Assembly: GCA_937911505.1 (NCBI GenBank)
Contig: CALEMF010000097.1
Coordinates: 1 to 53,285, forward strand
Origin: an uncultured Cytophagales bacterium
Lineage (GTDB): Bacteria; Bacteroidota; Bacteroidia; Cytophagales; Thermonemataceae
DNA: 53,285 nucleotides
Reading direction: 5' to 3'
Made by a program: the position numbers and the translations under genes. Below the pieces are notes generated by a model. It had not been told where the DNA came from, made no database searches, and saw nothing but the letters and a program-made list of their open reading frames with translations. Numbering within the stretch: the stretch's first letter is position 1; each line of letters opens with the position of its first letter. Positions 1 through 8,214 of this stretch are shown here, one piece after another.

Positions 1-2
1 TT

Positions 3-1472
3 GGTTTTTCCTATCAACGGATCAATGCATTTAGGCAATATGGTGCTATTGGCGATCCTCTACAAGATGCTATTCTGGAACTTTACACGGGTTCTTTTTA
101 TACCCGTTGGCAAAGCAAAGACAGAAAGTACCAATTGCTGGCTAGCTATACACACTTTACCCACCAAATGCAGGAGCAGGGCGGTATCGATGATGGTCAG
201 GACAGTCTGTACAGTTATGGAGATGAGATCGCTCAATTGAGTAATGAAGTGCAAAACTGGCAGACGCGAAATAGGATTCGCCTGTATAATGAGTACAAGA
301 TGGCTGATCTTTTTCGACTGTTTTTCATTACAGAATACTTCTGGCAGCGCGACAATTACCGTGACGAAGATTTGGTTACCAACGCCTCTTTTTATGGCGT
401 AGATAGCCTTTTGACAGAGAACTTCTTAGTAGATTCTGCACGCATTGGCGATAACTACCGCTATCGTCTCTTTACCCAAAAGGGAGGTATAAAAGGGCAG
501 AAAGGGGCTATCAACTATTGGGCTTATGCCAAGCGGCGTGATTACAGTGTAAGTAATGGGGAGTACGATTCTACCTACACGATTAGAGGGCGTAGTGAAA
601 ACTTTGTAGGCGGGCGAATCAATCTTTACTTGGCAGACAGTACGCTCTTCGATGTGGAAGGCGAATACCTAATTGGTAGAGATTATCTTCTCAAAGCGCA
701 GTTTAAGAGTAAGTGGTTTTCGGCAGGTGTACAGAGTACTTTCTATTCCCCTACCATTGCACAAGACAATTATTTCAGTAATATCGACCGATGGGATAAT
801 AACTTCAATAGCACACTTTCTAATGATATATTTGGAGAGCTACGGCTTTCACTGGGTAATTTAGAAATTAATCCTTCGGGTAGGTATAGTATAATCAATA
901 ATTATATCTATTTCCAAGAGCTCGTGAATGAAACTGAAGCGCCCAATGACGAATCTGAGGAATCCGATAATTCAAGACGCTCATCTGTTGTACCCCAGCA
1001 GAGTTCGGCAGCTATTCAGCAGTTACAGTTTCGCTTACAATTAAATTACCAATGGCGTAAACTTCATTTCGACAACAACGTGACCTACACTAGCGAGATT
1101 AGCAATACCAACCTGCTTAGGTTTCCTGAGTTGCTTATTAATAGCCACGTGTATTATAGTGGAAAAATCTTTCGAGATGTAGAATACGGCCAAGTAGGAT
1201 TACAGTTTAACTATAGAACAGCCTTCCGCGCTGATGCCTATGCCCCTGCTTTTAAGCAATTTTACTTACAAGATGACTTCTTGGTAAGAAACTACCCACT
1301 TCTCGATGTGTACGCTAGCTTTTTAATCAAAAAGGTGCGTGTATTCCTTAAGTTAAGCCACGTAAACCAAGGTTGGCTTCCTCCTCCACTTGATGGTTAT
1401 GCTGTTACACCCTTTTATGCGGGTATGCAACGGACGCTATCTTTTGGATTTAATTGGTTGTTTTTTGATTAA
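3..1472 (+). CDS. Putative porin, Porin_10-like outer-membrane beta-barrel (5' end outside window)
   Basis: The reading frame is open from base 3, where it reads GFSYQRINAFRQYGAIGDPL, so the start and signal peptide lie before the window. About 489 residues are visible. They alternate short polar and aromatic strands with turns, as in outer-membrane barrels, and end in an aromatic strand (RTLSFGFNWLFFD) with terminal Phe-Asp, the usual barrel-insertion end of the Bacteroidetes 'putative porin' family. A low-complexity acidic/serine loop lies near bases 930-1000. The first in-frame ATG is at 135, but upstream codons are clearly coding, so that is not the start. The substrate cannot be read from the sequence. 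Confidence 0.8.
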   Translation, partial: GFSYQRINAFRQYGAIGDPLQDAILELYTGSFYTRWQSKDRKYQLLASYTHFTHQMQEQGGIDDGQDSLYSYGDEIAQLSNEVQNWQTRNRIRLYNEYKMADLFRLFFITEYFWQRDNYRDEDLVTNASFYGVDSLLTENFLVDSARIGDNYRYRLFTQKGGIKGQKGAINYWAYAKRRDYSVSNGEYDSTYTIRGRSENFVGGRINLYLADSTLFDVEGEYLIGRDYLLKAQFKSKWFSAGVQSTFYSPTIAQDNYFSNIDRWDNNFNSTLSNDIFGELRLSLGNLEINPSGRYSIINNYIYFQELVNETEAPNDESEESDNSRRSSVVPQQSSAAIQQLQFRLQLNYQWRKLHFDNNVTYTSEISNTNLLRFPELLINSHVYYSGKIFRDVEYGQVGLQFNYRTAFRADAYAPAFKQFYLQDDFLVRNYPLLDVYASFLIKKVRVFLKLSHVNQGWLPPPLDGYAVTPFYAGMQRTLSFGFNWLFFD

Positions 1473-1571
1473 CTTCTTACTCCTACGGTCGATCGTCGGT
1501 TTTTCAGTAGTTTGTTTTACCATAGATTTTAATTAATATTAGTGCGCTTGAATACAAATGCCATATTAACC

Positions 1572-2012
1572 ATGGGTCTATTCGACTTTTTTAGAAATAA
1601 TCAACGTAAAAATAAAGCAAAAAGTCACATTAAGAATCTCATCGACATGGCCTTAGCAGATGGTCATTTTGATATGGCTGAATATGAGCTCTTACTCATT
1701 ATTGCTCGCCGCCACGGTATTTCAGAAAATCAAGTAAAGCGTGTACGTAAGCATCCTGAAGAGGTAAAGCTTTTGATACCAGCAGATAATAAGAAGCGCT
1801 TTTTTCAACTGTATGATTTAGTCAATATGATGATCGTAGATGGTGAAGTACACAACCTTGAATTCAAGCTTTGTAAGCTTTTTGCTGAAAAATTTGGGTA
1901 TGCTACCGAGCAGTTGGATCATCTTATTAATGCTACGGCAGAAAACATCAAAATGGGAAACAACCATGAAGAAACCTATCAACGGGTTATCTCACTTATC
2001 GATACTCCTTGA
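1572..2012 (+). CDS. TerB-like / tellurite resistance TerB family protein
   Basis: A 146-residue helical protein starting MGLFDFFRNNQRKNKAK. It has two similar helical halves, each with the TerB-type pattern of an acidic turn between helices: ALADGHFDMAEYELL near residues 27-41 and MIVDGEVHNLEFKL near 85-98. TerB-fold proteins bind metals through such acidic residues and often have regulatory or stress roles; the exact role here is unknown. I chose the ATG at 1572 because the 10 extra residues from a GTG at 1542 (RLNTNAILT) look like leader, and MGLFDFF is a typical start for this group. It stands alone downstream of the porin. Confidence 0.7.
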   Translation: MGLFDFFRNNQRKNKAKSHIKNLIDMALADGHFDMAEYELLLIIARRHGISENQVKRVRKHPEEVKLLIPADNKKRFFQLYDLVNMMIVDGEVHNLEFKLCKLFAEKFGYATEQLDHLINATAENIKMGNNHEETYQRVISLIDTP

Positions 2013-2069
2013 GTAATATGACTACAGCAGAAGTAGTTATTTCCTCTGCAAGTAAAAGTGGCACAAAGC

Positions 2070-2101
2070 TTGTAAAGGCTTAATTAAAAAAGTTAAATTT
2101 T
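2070..2101 (+). promoter_or_regulatory. Bacteroidetes-type promoter for the structured leader RNA
   Basis: TTG at 2070-2072, 21 bases, then TAAATTTT at 2094-2101 (consensus TAnnTTTG, one mismatch). This would start transcription near 2108, about 15 bases before the first helix of the structured RNA. Confidence 0.5.
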
Positions 2102-2107
2102 AGCCAA

Positions 2108-2307
2108 GTGAAAAATTTTAGACTGTATAGTGTTTTACCGATACACCAATGCTGGGATACGCGTTGGCTAGCGACCATCATTCGCTGTAAGACACTAACA
2201 GGTTTGGGGAAAAGGCGCAGTAACAGGATACAAGAGACATAAGTAAGTTCTTATATATCAATTACTAACCACCCGAACCTACCCCGTTCGGGTGGTTGTT
2301 TTTTATA
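2108..2307 (+). ncRNA. Structured RNA: three-way junction followed by antiterminator/terminator; riboswitch-like leader or sRNA
   Basis: Helix P1 pairs 2123-2138 with 2187-2201: CTGT, a bulged A2127, then TAGTGTTTTAC against GTAAGACACTA and ACAG, 15 pairs with one G-U. Inside lie P2 (CCAATGC 2146-2152 with GCGTTGG 2161-2167, 8-base loop) and P3 (AGCGA 2170-2174 with TCGCT 2182-2186, 7-base loop CCATCAT). Joining segments are 7, 2 and 0 bases. A perfect 12-pair intrinsic terminator follows (AACCACCCGAAC 2267-2278, GTTCGGGTGGTT 2286-2297, then a T run), only 8 bases before the next ORF. The G-rich segment 2201-2208 can instead pair with CCCGAACC at 2272-2279 and block the terminator. I do not recognise a known RNA class. 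It could be a riboswitch leader or a free RNA of about 200 nt. Confidence 0.55.
2267..2305 (+). terminator. Intrinsic terminator/attenuator just upstream of the small ORF
   Basis: A 12-base-pair perfect stem (2267-2278 with 2286-2297), 7-base loop CTACCCC and a T-rich tail GTTTTTTATA. It precedes rather than follows the nearest gene, which suits conditional termination. Confidence 0.85.
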
Positions 2308-2347
2308 CTAAATGAAAATGATTCTTTCACCTTTAAACAAGAAAACT

Positions 2348-2554
2348 ATGGCACAATTCATCAGAAAAATCGCCCCTACTCGTGACCGCCAATTGGTGAT
2401 CGCTAACGATAGGTTTGCACAAGGGCCTGCTAAACACATGGAAGTAGGCGGTAAAAGAGAGAAGGAGTCTACTAAATGTGCGCCTAAAGTATTACCTCGC
2501 GTAGTACCTGGCGCCTCAACGCGTTTTTACCTGCCTTTTGGGCAATCTATATAA
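2348..2554 (+). CDS. Small basic protein of unknown function (68 aa)
   Basis: No family recognised. The product starts MAQFIRKIAPTRDRQ, is rich in Lys/Arg, has a single Cys near its middle and ends in FYLPFGQSI. There is no signal peptide or membrane segment. An ATG at 2312 would add 12 residues, but it sits 8 bases after the terminator hairpin; the ATG at 2348 gives a better-looking N-terminus. No separate promoter fits between terminator and ORF, so expression probably depends on readthrough of the upstream attenuator. A strong terminator follows the gene. It may be the regulated product of the leader RNA. Confidence 0.55.
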   Translation: MAQFIRKIAPTRDRQLVIANDRFAQGPAKHMEVGGKREKESTKCAPKVLPRVVPGASTRFYLPFGQSI

Positions 2555-2602
2555 ATCGTACAAAAGCATGATCTAACCGGTCAGTTGTGATAGTTTAGGA
2601 TG

Positions 2603-2628
2603 AAAGCCACCCCAACGGGTGGCTTTTC
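2603..2628 (+). terminator. Intrinsic terminator after the small basic ORF
   Basis: Perfect 10-pair hairpin AAAGCCACCC / GGGTGGCTTT with 4-base loop CAAC, then TCTTATTTT. Confidence 0.85.
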
Positions 2629-2779
2629 TTATTTTGGGAAAACTAAGTGAAATACAGGTGCACGTAGCTTTACAGCACACCGCTTTTTTACTTTTAAAAA
2701 TAGGGATACTTTTGTTTGTAGGAATAAAAGCGCATGCCCTGATGTTAATCAGAGGAATGTCGCAACAAGTATAACCCAT

Positions 2780-3583
2780 ATGTCACACTTTGAAATCTTA
2801 GACATAAGAGATTTTGAACAAGATTTTTCTCCAAGACAAAAAAGAACAGCGCAATACTACTTTATTTTTATTGAAAAGGGCGCAGGAGAAATCCAGGTTG
2901 ATTTTTATAAACACCCTATTGTTGATAACATCCTTTGGCTGATTACTTCGGGAAGAGCTGTAAAGGTAAACCTTAGTAATTGTAAGGGTAAGGTGATTAC
3001 CTTCGATGATACATTTCTCAACCTAAGTAAGCCAGAAAATCAGCACAGTTACAAAAATATTTTATTTCATTATTTCTGTCACGCACCCTTTTTCGAGCTT
3101 GATGAGGCAAGCTTACCTAAGCTGAAGCACCTCTTTTCTGAAATAGTTGAAGAGTTCAGTCTACAAGCGCCCTCTCGAGAAGTGTTACTATCTTTTTTGA
3201 AAATCTTATTAATCCATTATCAAAGAAACATCAAGCGCTACCAACCTCACGACGAGAACAATACCGCCGAGACAATCATTACCTTACGCAGTAATATCGA
3301 GCAATACTATGTAACTCATAAACAAGCCTCATTTTATGCCGACAAACAACACCTATCGCTCAAGCGGCTTAATGAGATCGTGAAATCAGCCGTCGGTAAA
3401 ACAGTGACACGACTGATTCACGAAAGGATATTACTAGAAATAAAAAGGCAACTCCTCTTTACCGACTTCTCCATTACAGAAATAGCTCACCAACTAAACT
3501 TTGAAGACGCTAACTATCTCTATCGCTTTTTTAAGAAGCGAGTAGGGACTACTCCTGCTCAATTCAGAAAGAGCAGCAAATAG
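2780..3583 (+). CDS. AraC family transcriptional regulator
   Basis: A 267-residue cytoplasmic protein. The N-terminal about 150 residues look like a cupin-type sensor domain. The C-terminal about 100 residues carry the paired helix-turn-helix domain: first HTH around DKQHLSLKRLNEIVKSAVG, then the typical second HTH FSITEIAHQLNFEDANYLYRFFKKRVGTTPAQFR (here spanning about residues 228-262). It lies 111 bases upstream of an exported monooxygenase-fold gene and an MBL-fold hydrolase in the same direction, so it is the likely activator of that pair. The ligand is unknown. Confidence 0.9.
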   Translation: MSHFEILDIRDFEQDFSPRQKRTAQYYFIFIEKGAGEIQVDFYKHPIVDNILWLITSGRAVKVNLSNCKGKVITFDDTFLNLSKPENQHSYKNILFHYFCHAPFFELDEASLPKLKHLFSEIVEEFSLQAPSREVLLSFLKILLIHYQRNIKRYQPHDENNTAETIITLRSNIEQYYVTHKQASFYADKQHLSLKRLNEIVKSAVGKTVTRLIHERILLEIKRQLLFTDFSITEIAHQLNFEDANYLYRFFKKRVGTTPAQFRKSSK

Positions 3584-3667
3584 TCTAGTAAGTCCCGCAT
3601 TTTGTATAGTAACCAATAGGGCTATTTAGGTGACATTTGTACTATCAAATAAATTTAATTGTTCTAA

Positions 3668-3675
3668 TACGTTTG
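3668..3675 (+). promoter_or_regulatory. -7 element TACGTTTG before the ABM-MBL gene pair
   Basis: A perfect match to the Bacteroidetes -7 consensus TAnnTTTG, 19 bases before the ATG at 3695. No TTG/TTTG lies at the usual 19-21 base spacing upstream, which fits a promoter that needs an activator such as the adjacent AraC protein. Confidence 0.5.
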
Positions 3676-3694
3676 TATTAACTCCTTATAACGC

Positions 3695-4132
3695 ATGACA
3701 ATCCAATTTCACTGCCTAATGGCACTCGTTTTACTCACCCTTTTATCCCTTTTTTCTATGGAAACCAATGCACAGAAAGTCGACCCCAATGTGTTATCAG
3801 CACCCATCGTCAACCAAGTAACTGATCCAGACAAACCTTTCAGTGTACTGATCGATATTACTTTGATACCGGGTCAGGAAGCAGCATTTGAAAAAGAGTT
3901 TGCGCCCGTTATTGCAGCCGTAAGGAAAGAGCCGGGGAACGTAGCCTTTCAACTAAGCCGTCATCCAGAAGAGCCTAATGTATACTTTCTTTACGAAAGG
4001 TGGAAAAACATTGAAGTACTGAAAGCACACATGACTACACCTCACATGAGCCAGTTTTGGCCGAAGTACTTTCCTATGCTGGCCAAAATACCTACCATCC
4101 GTGTGTACATGGTCAATGATTTACAAGAGTAA
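3695..4132 (+). CDS. Exported antibiotic biosynthesis monooxygenase (ABM) domain protein
   Basis: 145 residues. A hydrophobic signal peptide (CLMALVLLTLLSLFS... ending near TNAQ) is followed by an ABM-type ferredoxin-like domain: FSVLIDITLIPGQEAAFE, the central EPGNVAFQLSRHPEEPNVYFLYERW, and a C-terminal HMTTPHMSQFWPKY helix. ABM-fold proteins are small dimeric, cofactor-free oxygenases or haem/quinone-modifying enzymes; the substrate here is not known. It is 6 bases upstream of the MBL-fold hydrolase, so the two are co-transcribed. Export is unusual for ABM proteins but common in Bacteroidetes. Confidence 0.85.
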   Translation: MTIQFHCLMALVLLTLLSLFSMETNAQKVDPNVLSAPIVNQVTDPDKPFSVLIDITLIPGQEAAFEKEFAPVIAAVRKEPGNVAFQLSRHPEEPNVYFLYERWKNIEVLKAHMTTPHMSQFWPKYFPMLAKIPTIRVYMVNDLQE

Positions 4133-4138
4133 AGCACG

Positions 4139-5116
4139 ATGAACAGAAGAAGCAGTATACATTTGCTCTCCATGGCTAGCTTAGGCTTGGCCCTGCCTCT
4201 TAAAAGGGCTTTCTCAGCATTTAATATTCCAGACATGACCTTACAAAATAGTCCGTTTTATCACTTTACTGTTGGTACTTTTAAGGCTACCATTATTGCC
4301 GATGGGCAGGCGCTTTTTCCTGCTTATCCACTCTATGCGGTGAATGCTTCAAAAGAGGTGGTTGAAAGTGCCTTGTACCAACATTTTCTACCTACTGATA
4401 ACTACCTTTTACAATGCAACTGCCTGTATTTGGAAAATAGTCAGGAAAGAATTTTAATTGATACTGGTGCAGGCAATACCTTAGGAGACGGATTTGGTAA
4501 TTTACCGCAAAATTTAAAAAAGCTTGGCATCAGTAAAGCGCAAATTACTGCAATTTTACTTACACACTGTCATCTAGACCATATAGGTGGTTTAATGGTA
4601 AATGGTCAGAAAGCCTTTCCCAATGCTACCATTTATCTCTCTGAGCAAGAATGGAAGTTCTGGTCTGCCCAAGAAATTGATTTGTCCTCTATGCCAATAG
4701 AGGCTTCATTCCGCAAAAACTTCAAGGATACGGCCAATAAAAATTTACAACCTCTCAAGAAGCAAATCCAAACTTTTAAGTTCGGAGAGGAAATCCTCAG
4801 TGGTATACAAACCGTCAAAGCCATAGGACACTCTCCTGGTCATACCTGCTTTTTGATTGGGCGCGGTAATGACCTGCTGATGCATACAGGCGATATTTTC
4901 CATCATCCAGCCTTCGACTTGGCACATCCTAACTGGACAACTGCTTTCGATCAAGATGCGCAGCAAGCGTACAAGACTAGGATAAAACTACTCGATATGG
5001 TCGCCACCGAGCGAATCAGGGTCATGTCTTATCATACGCCTTTCCCTGCGTTGGGTCACCTAAAAAAGAAGGAAAACTTTTACAAATGGGTGGCCGCTCC
5101 TTGGCGTATTGAATAG
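4139..5116 (+). CDS. Exported metallo-beta-lactamase-fold hydrolase
   Basis: 325 residues with an N-terminal Arg-Arg and hydrophobic stretch (MNRRSSIHLLSMASLGLALP), a likely Tat- or Sec-type export signal. The zinc motif HxHxDH is intact as HCHLDH at residues 143-148, followed by a GHSPGHT histidine, a TGDIFHHP aspartate and a late YHTPFPA histidine, so both metal sites look complete. Lactonases and similar hydrolases share this pattern, but the substrate is not determinable. It forms an operon with the preceding ABM gene and probably answers to the AraC regulator upstream. Confidence 0.88.
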   Translation: MNRRSSIHLLSMASLGLALPLKRAFSAFNIPDMTLQNSPFYHFTVGTFKATIIADGQALFPAYPLYAVNASKEVVESALYQHFLPTDNYLLQCNCLYLENSQERILIDTGAGNTLGDGFGNLPQNLKKLGISKAQITAILLTHCHLDHIGGLMVNGQKAFPNATIYLSEQEWKFWSAQEIDLSSMPIEASFRKNFKDTANKNLQPLKKQIQTFKFGEEILSGIQTVKAIGHSPGHTCFLIGRGNDLLMHTGDIFHHPAFDLAHPNWTTAFDQDAQQAYKTRIKLLDMVATERIRVMSYHTPFPALGHLKKKENFYKWVAAPWRIE

Positions 5117-5253
5117 ATATACCGACTAGGAGTGCTTTACTTACCCCTTCTTTACAGAATATTTTACGAAAAATACTCATACACTAAAAAGTTGTCGGAT
5201 TTACGTATTCAAAAATTTCAGAAAGCTTTAAATTGTTAGAGAAAAAAGATTTG

Positions 5254-5484
5254 ATGAATTATAGAGATAGAATTACGTCCGATCACAAAATAATGCTCGG
5301 AAAGCCGATTATACAAGGGACAAGAATTACCATAGAACTCATCTTACGAAAGATGTCTGAAGGAGCTACTACACAAGACTTACTAGTAATTTATCCTTCT
5401 CTAAAACAAGAAGATATTATGGCTGCATTGATGTACGCTTCTGACCTGTTAGCGAATGAGGAAGTAATTAATCTAGAGGCTTGA
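5254..5484 (+). CDS. DUF433 domain protein, VapB-like antitoxin
   Basis: 76 residues from the ATG at 5254 (a TTG at 5233 would add seven). It shows the DUF433 core: an N-terminal HKIMLGKPIIQGTRITIELIL strand-helix, then MSEGATTQDLLVIYPSLKQEDIMAALMYASDLL, a small winged-helix DNA-binding fold. DUF433 proteins are usually the antitoxin to a DUF5615 PIN-like toxin whose start overlaps the DUF433 stop. That toxin is present here but broken. Confidence 0.85.
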   Translation: MNYRDRITSDHKIMLGKPIIQGTRITIELILRKMSEGATTQDLLVIYPSLKQEDIMAALMYASDLLANEEVINLEA

Positions 5485-5790
5485 TTTTAAGCTGATGAAA
5501 ATATAGATCGACAAGTCATAGAGGCTATTCGATCTGAAGGTATCAAGGTGTATTCTATTGCCGAGACTTCGCCTGGAATAAAAGATGATGAAGATAAAGA
5601 CTTTGGAGAGTGGGTGTTTGCACATAAAGAGAAGGATATCAGCGTAATATTACTACGATACAAGTTTCCCGATACTTCGAAAATCATTAAAGTGATAATT
5701 GAACTGTTAAATACACAACTGAGTGAGCTTAAAGGAAAATTTACTGTTATTACGGTAAATAAAATAAGAATAAGAGATTTAAAGCCTTAG
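5481..5790 (+). pseudogene. Broken DUF5615 PIN-like toxin
   Basis: The frame covering 5491-5790 reads ADENIDRQVIEAIRSEG, then VYSIAETSPGIKDDE, DKDFGEWVFAHKEKD and ILLRY, and ends VITVNKIRIRDLKP: the DUF5615 toxin in order. Two lesions are visible. First, the conserved N-terminus is out of frame: TTGATTTTA at 5481-5489 would encode the start, but one extra base before GCTGATGAA at 5491 shifts it, and TAA/TGA codons precede it in the coding frame. Second, GIKDDE runs straight into DKDFGE, losing roughly 15 residues that normally include a strand and the residues leading to the catalytic Asp pair. The toxin is very probably inactive while the antitoxin gene is whole. Confidence 0.75.
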
Positions 5791-5831
5791 ATACTAGAAG
5801 CACTGCTTGCAAGAGTTGACACCTATTTTCC

Positions 5832-6530
5832 TTACAAATCCATAAAGTCATCCTTGTTTGAAGTAGAGGTATCAGAAGGGAGTATACTTTCTTGTGTACG
5901 TTCTTCTACGGTTTTGAGCGACTTACCATTATCCTTTTTACCACCCATTACATAGCCAAAAATGCTTCCGCAAATCCCTCCAATAATATGCGCAAACTGT
6001 GAAATTTGGTCGTTAGAGAAAGCATCGTAGATTTCTTTTCCTAGGTAAATGACCAAGATGAGAATGAAGGTGAGCGGAATTACACCGCGTTGTACATTGG
6101 TAAAAGAAGCCAAAAGAATAAGCATAAATACAATACCACTGGCGCCTAGTAGACCAGAATCAAAAAAGATGGCATTGAGCAGCCCCGTAATTAGTGCCGT
6201 GGCGAGCGACATATACAAGAGTTTTTTACTTCCATATTTTTCTTCTAAGATGGGGCCAATTAGTAAAATCAGTGAGAAGTTACCGAAGAAGTGTAGCCAA
6301 CTGCCGTGTCCCATGGTATGAGAAATAAGTCGAAAATAGGCCAATGGATTAGACAAGCGCATCGGCTCCGTACCAAAAGGATATACAGTAAAATAACGTT
6401 GTGTGATAATACCTGCCACCTCTCTCCCATCTACGGTTTCAGAGGCAAAAAGCGTCAGATCGAGTATGATAATCACTAAACAGATGAAAGTATAAGTAAG
6501 TGTAAAAGGAGCGTTATAAGTAATCTTCAT
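5832..6530 (-). CDS. Rhomboid family intramembrane serine protease
   Basis: 232 residues with six or so membrane segments. The catalytic serine is in GASG (LLGASGIVFML) and the catalytic histidine in FAHIIGG, both within membrane helices; the HFFGN motif (HxxxN) of helix 2 is present. Rhomboids cleave membrane-anchored substrates within or near the bilayer. A hydrophilic C-terminal tail (after GYVMGGKK) of about 40 residues is probably cytoplasmic. The gene is monocistronic. Confidence 0.9.
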   Translation of the reverse strand: MKITYNAPFTLTYTFICLVIIILDLTLFASETVDGREVAGIITQRYFTVYPFGTEPMRLSNPLAYFRLISHTMGHGSWLHFFGNFSLILLIGPILEEKYGSKKLLYMSLATALITGLLNAIFFDSGLLGASGIVFMLILLASFTNVQRGVIPLTFILILVIYLGKEIYDAFSNDQISQFAHIIGGICGSIFGYVMGGKKDNGKSLKTVEERTQESILPSDTSTSNKDDFMDL

Positions 6531-6609
6531 AAAAAACTCATTCTAGTTTTTAGTCCGTAGGTGAATTTGCCAACATTTCAGAAAAATCACAAGCGAAAGG
6601 GAAGTTAAA

Positions 6610-7278
6610 TTACAGTAAACTATCTAGTACCTTGGTTACTTCTTGGGTTTGCATCCCTTGCTTTATGGCTGGATGATAAAGCAACTGAATGAGTCGCTTG
6701 TCTAGTGCCGTGTAGCTAGTAGTATACGACCATTTTTTATAAAAAATACTTTTGGGATAAGCGGCTGAGTCATTCATGAGGCCAAGTAACTGTGTAAGTT
6801 CTTCTCTCAATAAATGCCTAATCGCTTTGGTGCTTCTTAATGTTACCACGTCTACATACATACTCGCTCTATAGATCTCACCACTTGCCTTCTGGGAAGT
6901 AAAAAACAGTCCTTTGTTGGTTTTATAGTAAAGTTTGGCTGTAGGCTCCACCAAACTGGCATACTCTTGCCCGCTACCTAAAAAAATAATGCAGTTGGCT
7001 TTTGATTTAGTATTCACCTTACGAATAGGATGCTTGGTAAGCTTGACTAGCTCTCTGGTGATTTGATCGATCTCTCTTACCCAGACAGTATCTTTTTCGC
7101 CCTGTATATAGTAGTTGATGGGCTTTACCCACTTTCTAATTCTCTTTACACGCTGCTTATTGAACTCACTCTCCAAGGCTACTTCGTAAAAATAGCGCTT
7201 TACTTCTTGCTTGGTCTGGGCTTGGATAGAAGTAATTGCTAACAAAAGAATAGTTGCTAAAAGTATGTGTTTGTGCAT
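6610..7278 (-). CDS. Secreted DUF2927-like protein
   Basis: 222 residues with a clear signal peptide (HILLATILLLAITSIQAQ). The C-terminal half has the pattern RHLLREELTQLLGLMNDS, then YPKSIFYKKWSYTTSYTALDKRLIQLLYHP and QGM, which resembles DUF2927, a family of exported proteins with a degenerate metalloprotease-like Glu helix. No HExxH motif is present, so I infer no catalytic function. No operon partner is evident. Confidence 0.6.
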   Translation of the reverse strand: MHKHILLATILLLAITSIQAQTKQEVKRYFYEVALESEFNKQRVKRIRKWVKPINYYIQGEKDTVWVREIDQITRELVKLTKHPIRKVNTKSKANCIIFLGSGQEYASLVEPTAKLYYKTNKGLFFTSQKASGEIYRASMYVDVVTLRSTKAIRHLLREELTQLLGLMNDSAAYPKSIFYKKWSYTTSYTALDKRLIQLLYHPAIKQGMQTQEVTKVLDSLL

Positions 7279-7372
7279 AGGCTACTTTGTATTCGTAGTG
7301 TTGTCATAAAAACAGCAAAATCAATACCTAACTAAAAGATACCTGTATTCAAGAAGTCTTTTATCAGGTAAG

Positions 7373-8194
7373 TTATGGACGTTTTTCAGCCAGATACTGT
7401 GCCATTTCTTGCTGCAAGGCGGCTGCCCTTTGGGCGGCTACTTGTGCAAAGTCTTTCTCTTGAGAAGCATAAATAATTGCACGGGTTGAGTTAACCAGAA
7501 TGCCCCCTTGCGCGGTAAGTGTAGCCTTTGAAACTTCTTCGAGGCTACCTCCTTGTGCGCCTACGCCTGGTATTAGTAAAAAATGATGGGGCAATAAGGT
7601 ACGAATCTTTTTGAGATAACTTGTTTGGGTAGCACCTACTACGTACATCATCTGTTCGTACGTAGCCCATTGCTTCGACTTTTCGATCACTTTTTCGAAA
7701 AGTGGAGTTTCTCCTACTTGCTGTGTAGCAGTTTGGAAATCGCTGCTGCCTTTATTGGAGGTAAGTGCTAGCAAGATGACCCATTTTTGGGCGAAGTCGA
7801 GGAAAGGCGTTACGGAATCTTCTCCCATATAGGGTGAAACGGTAAGCGCATCAAACGATAGCTGTTCAAAGAAGGCGCGGGCATACAAAGCGGCTGTATT
7901 ACCGATGTCTCCCCTCTTGGCATCAGCAATGGTAAAGCAGTTACTAGGGATGTAATCGAGGGTTTTTTGTAAGCTTTCCCAGCCTTGTGCTCCCTGCGCT
8001 TCGTAAAAAGCAATGTTGGGCTTGTAAGCAACACAGTAGGGCGCTGTTGCCTCAATAATCTGCTTGTTAAACGCAAATATAGGGTCTTCGGCCTGGCGTA
8101 AATGTGCTGGAATTTTTTGAATATCTGTGTCTAAGCCTACACAAAGATAAGACTGCTTCTCAAAGATTTGTTGCGTCAGCTCTTGGTGTGTCAT
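7373..8194 (-). CDS. pyrF: Orotidine 5'-phosphate decarboxylase
   Basis: 273 residues, the longer type (subfamily 2) of OMP decarboxylase, which makes UMP in the last step of pyrimidine synthesis. The catalytic motif [11 protein letters not shown] is intact near residue 90 (Asp-Lys-Asp pattern), with LCVGLDTD at the N-terminus and the phosphate-binding IPGVGAQGG near residue 210. It lies 20 bases downstream of the EVE-domain gene and is probably co-transcribed with it. Confidence 0.95.
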   Translation of the reverse strand: MTHQELTQQIFEKQSYLCVGLDTDIQKIPAHLRQAEDPIFAFNKQIIEATAPYCVAYKPNIAFYEAQGAQGWESLQKTLDYIPSNCFTIADAKRGDIGNTAALYARAFFEQLSFDALTVSPYMGEDSVTPFLDFAQKWVILLALTSNKGSSDFQTATQQVGETPLFEKVIEKSKQWATYEQMMYVVGATQTSYLKKIRTLLPHHFLLIPGVGAQGGSLEEVSKATLTAQGGILVNSTRAIIYASQEKDFAQVAAQRAAALQQEMAQYLAEKRP

Positions 8195-8214
8195 TCCTCA
8201 CTCATTTGAATAAT

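Noticed and set aside
1..240. 79-codon open frame at the window start
   Set aside because: It overlaps the porin in another frame; the porin frame is open from base 3 with strong barrel-like sequence.
2123..2201. Known riboswitch (purine, cobalamin or TPP class) for the three-way junction
   Set aside because: Junction and loop sequences do not carry the conserved core bases of those classes; only the general shape is similar.
2221..2240. Segment AACAGGATACAAGAGAC resembling the end of a cobalamin riboswitch
   Set aside because: The other conserved boxes of that riboswitch are absent.
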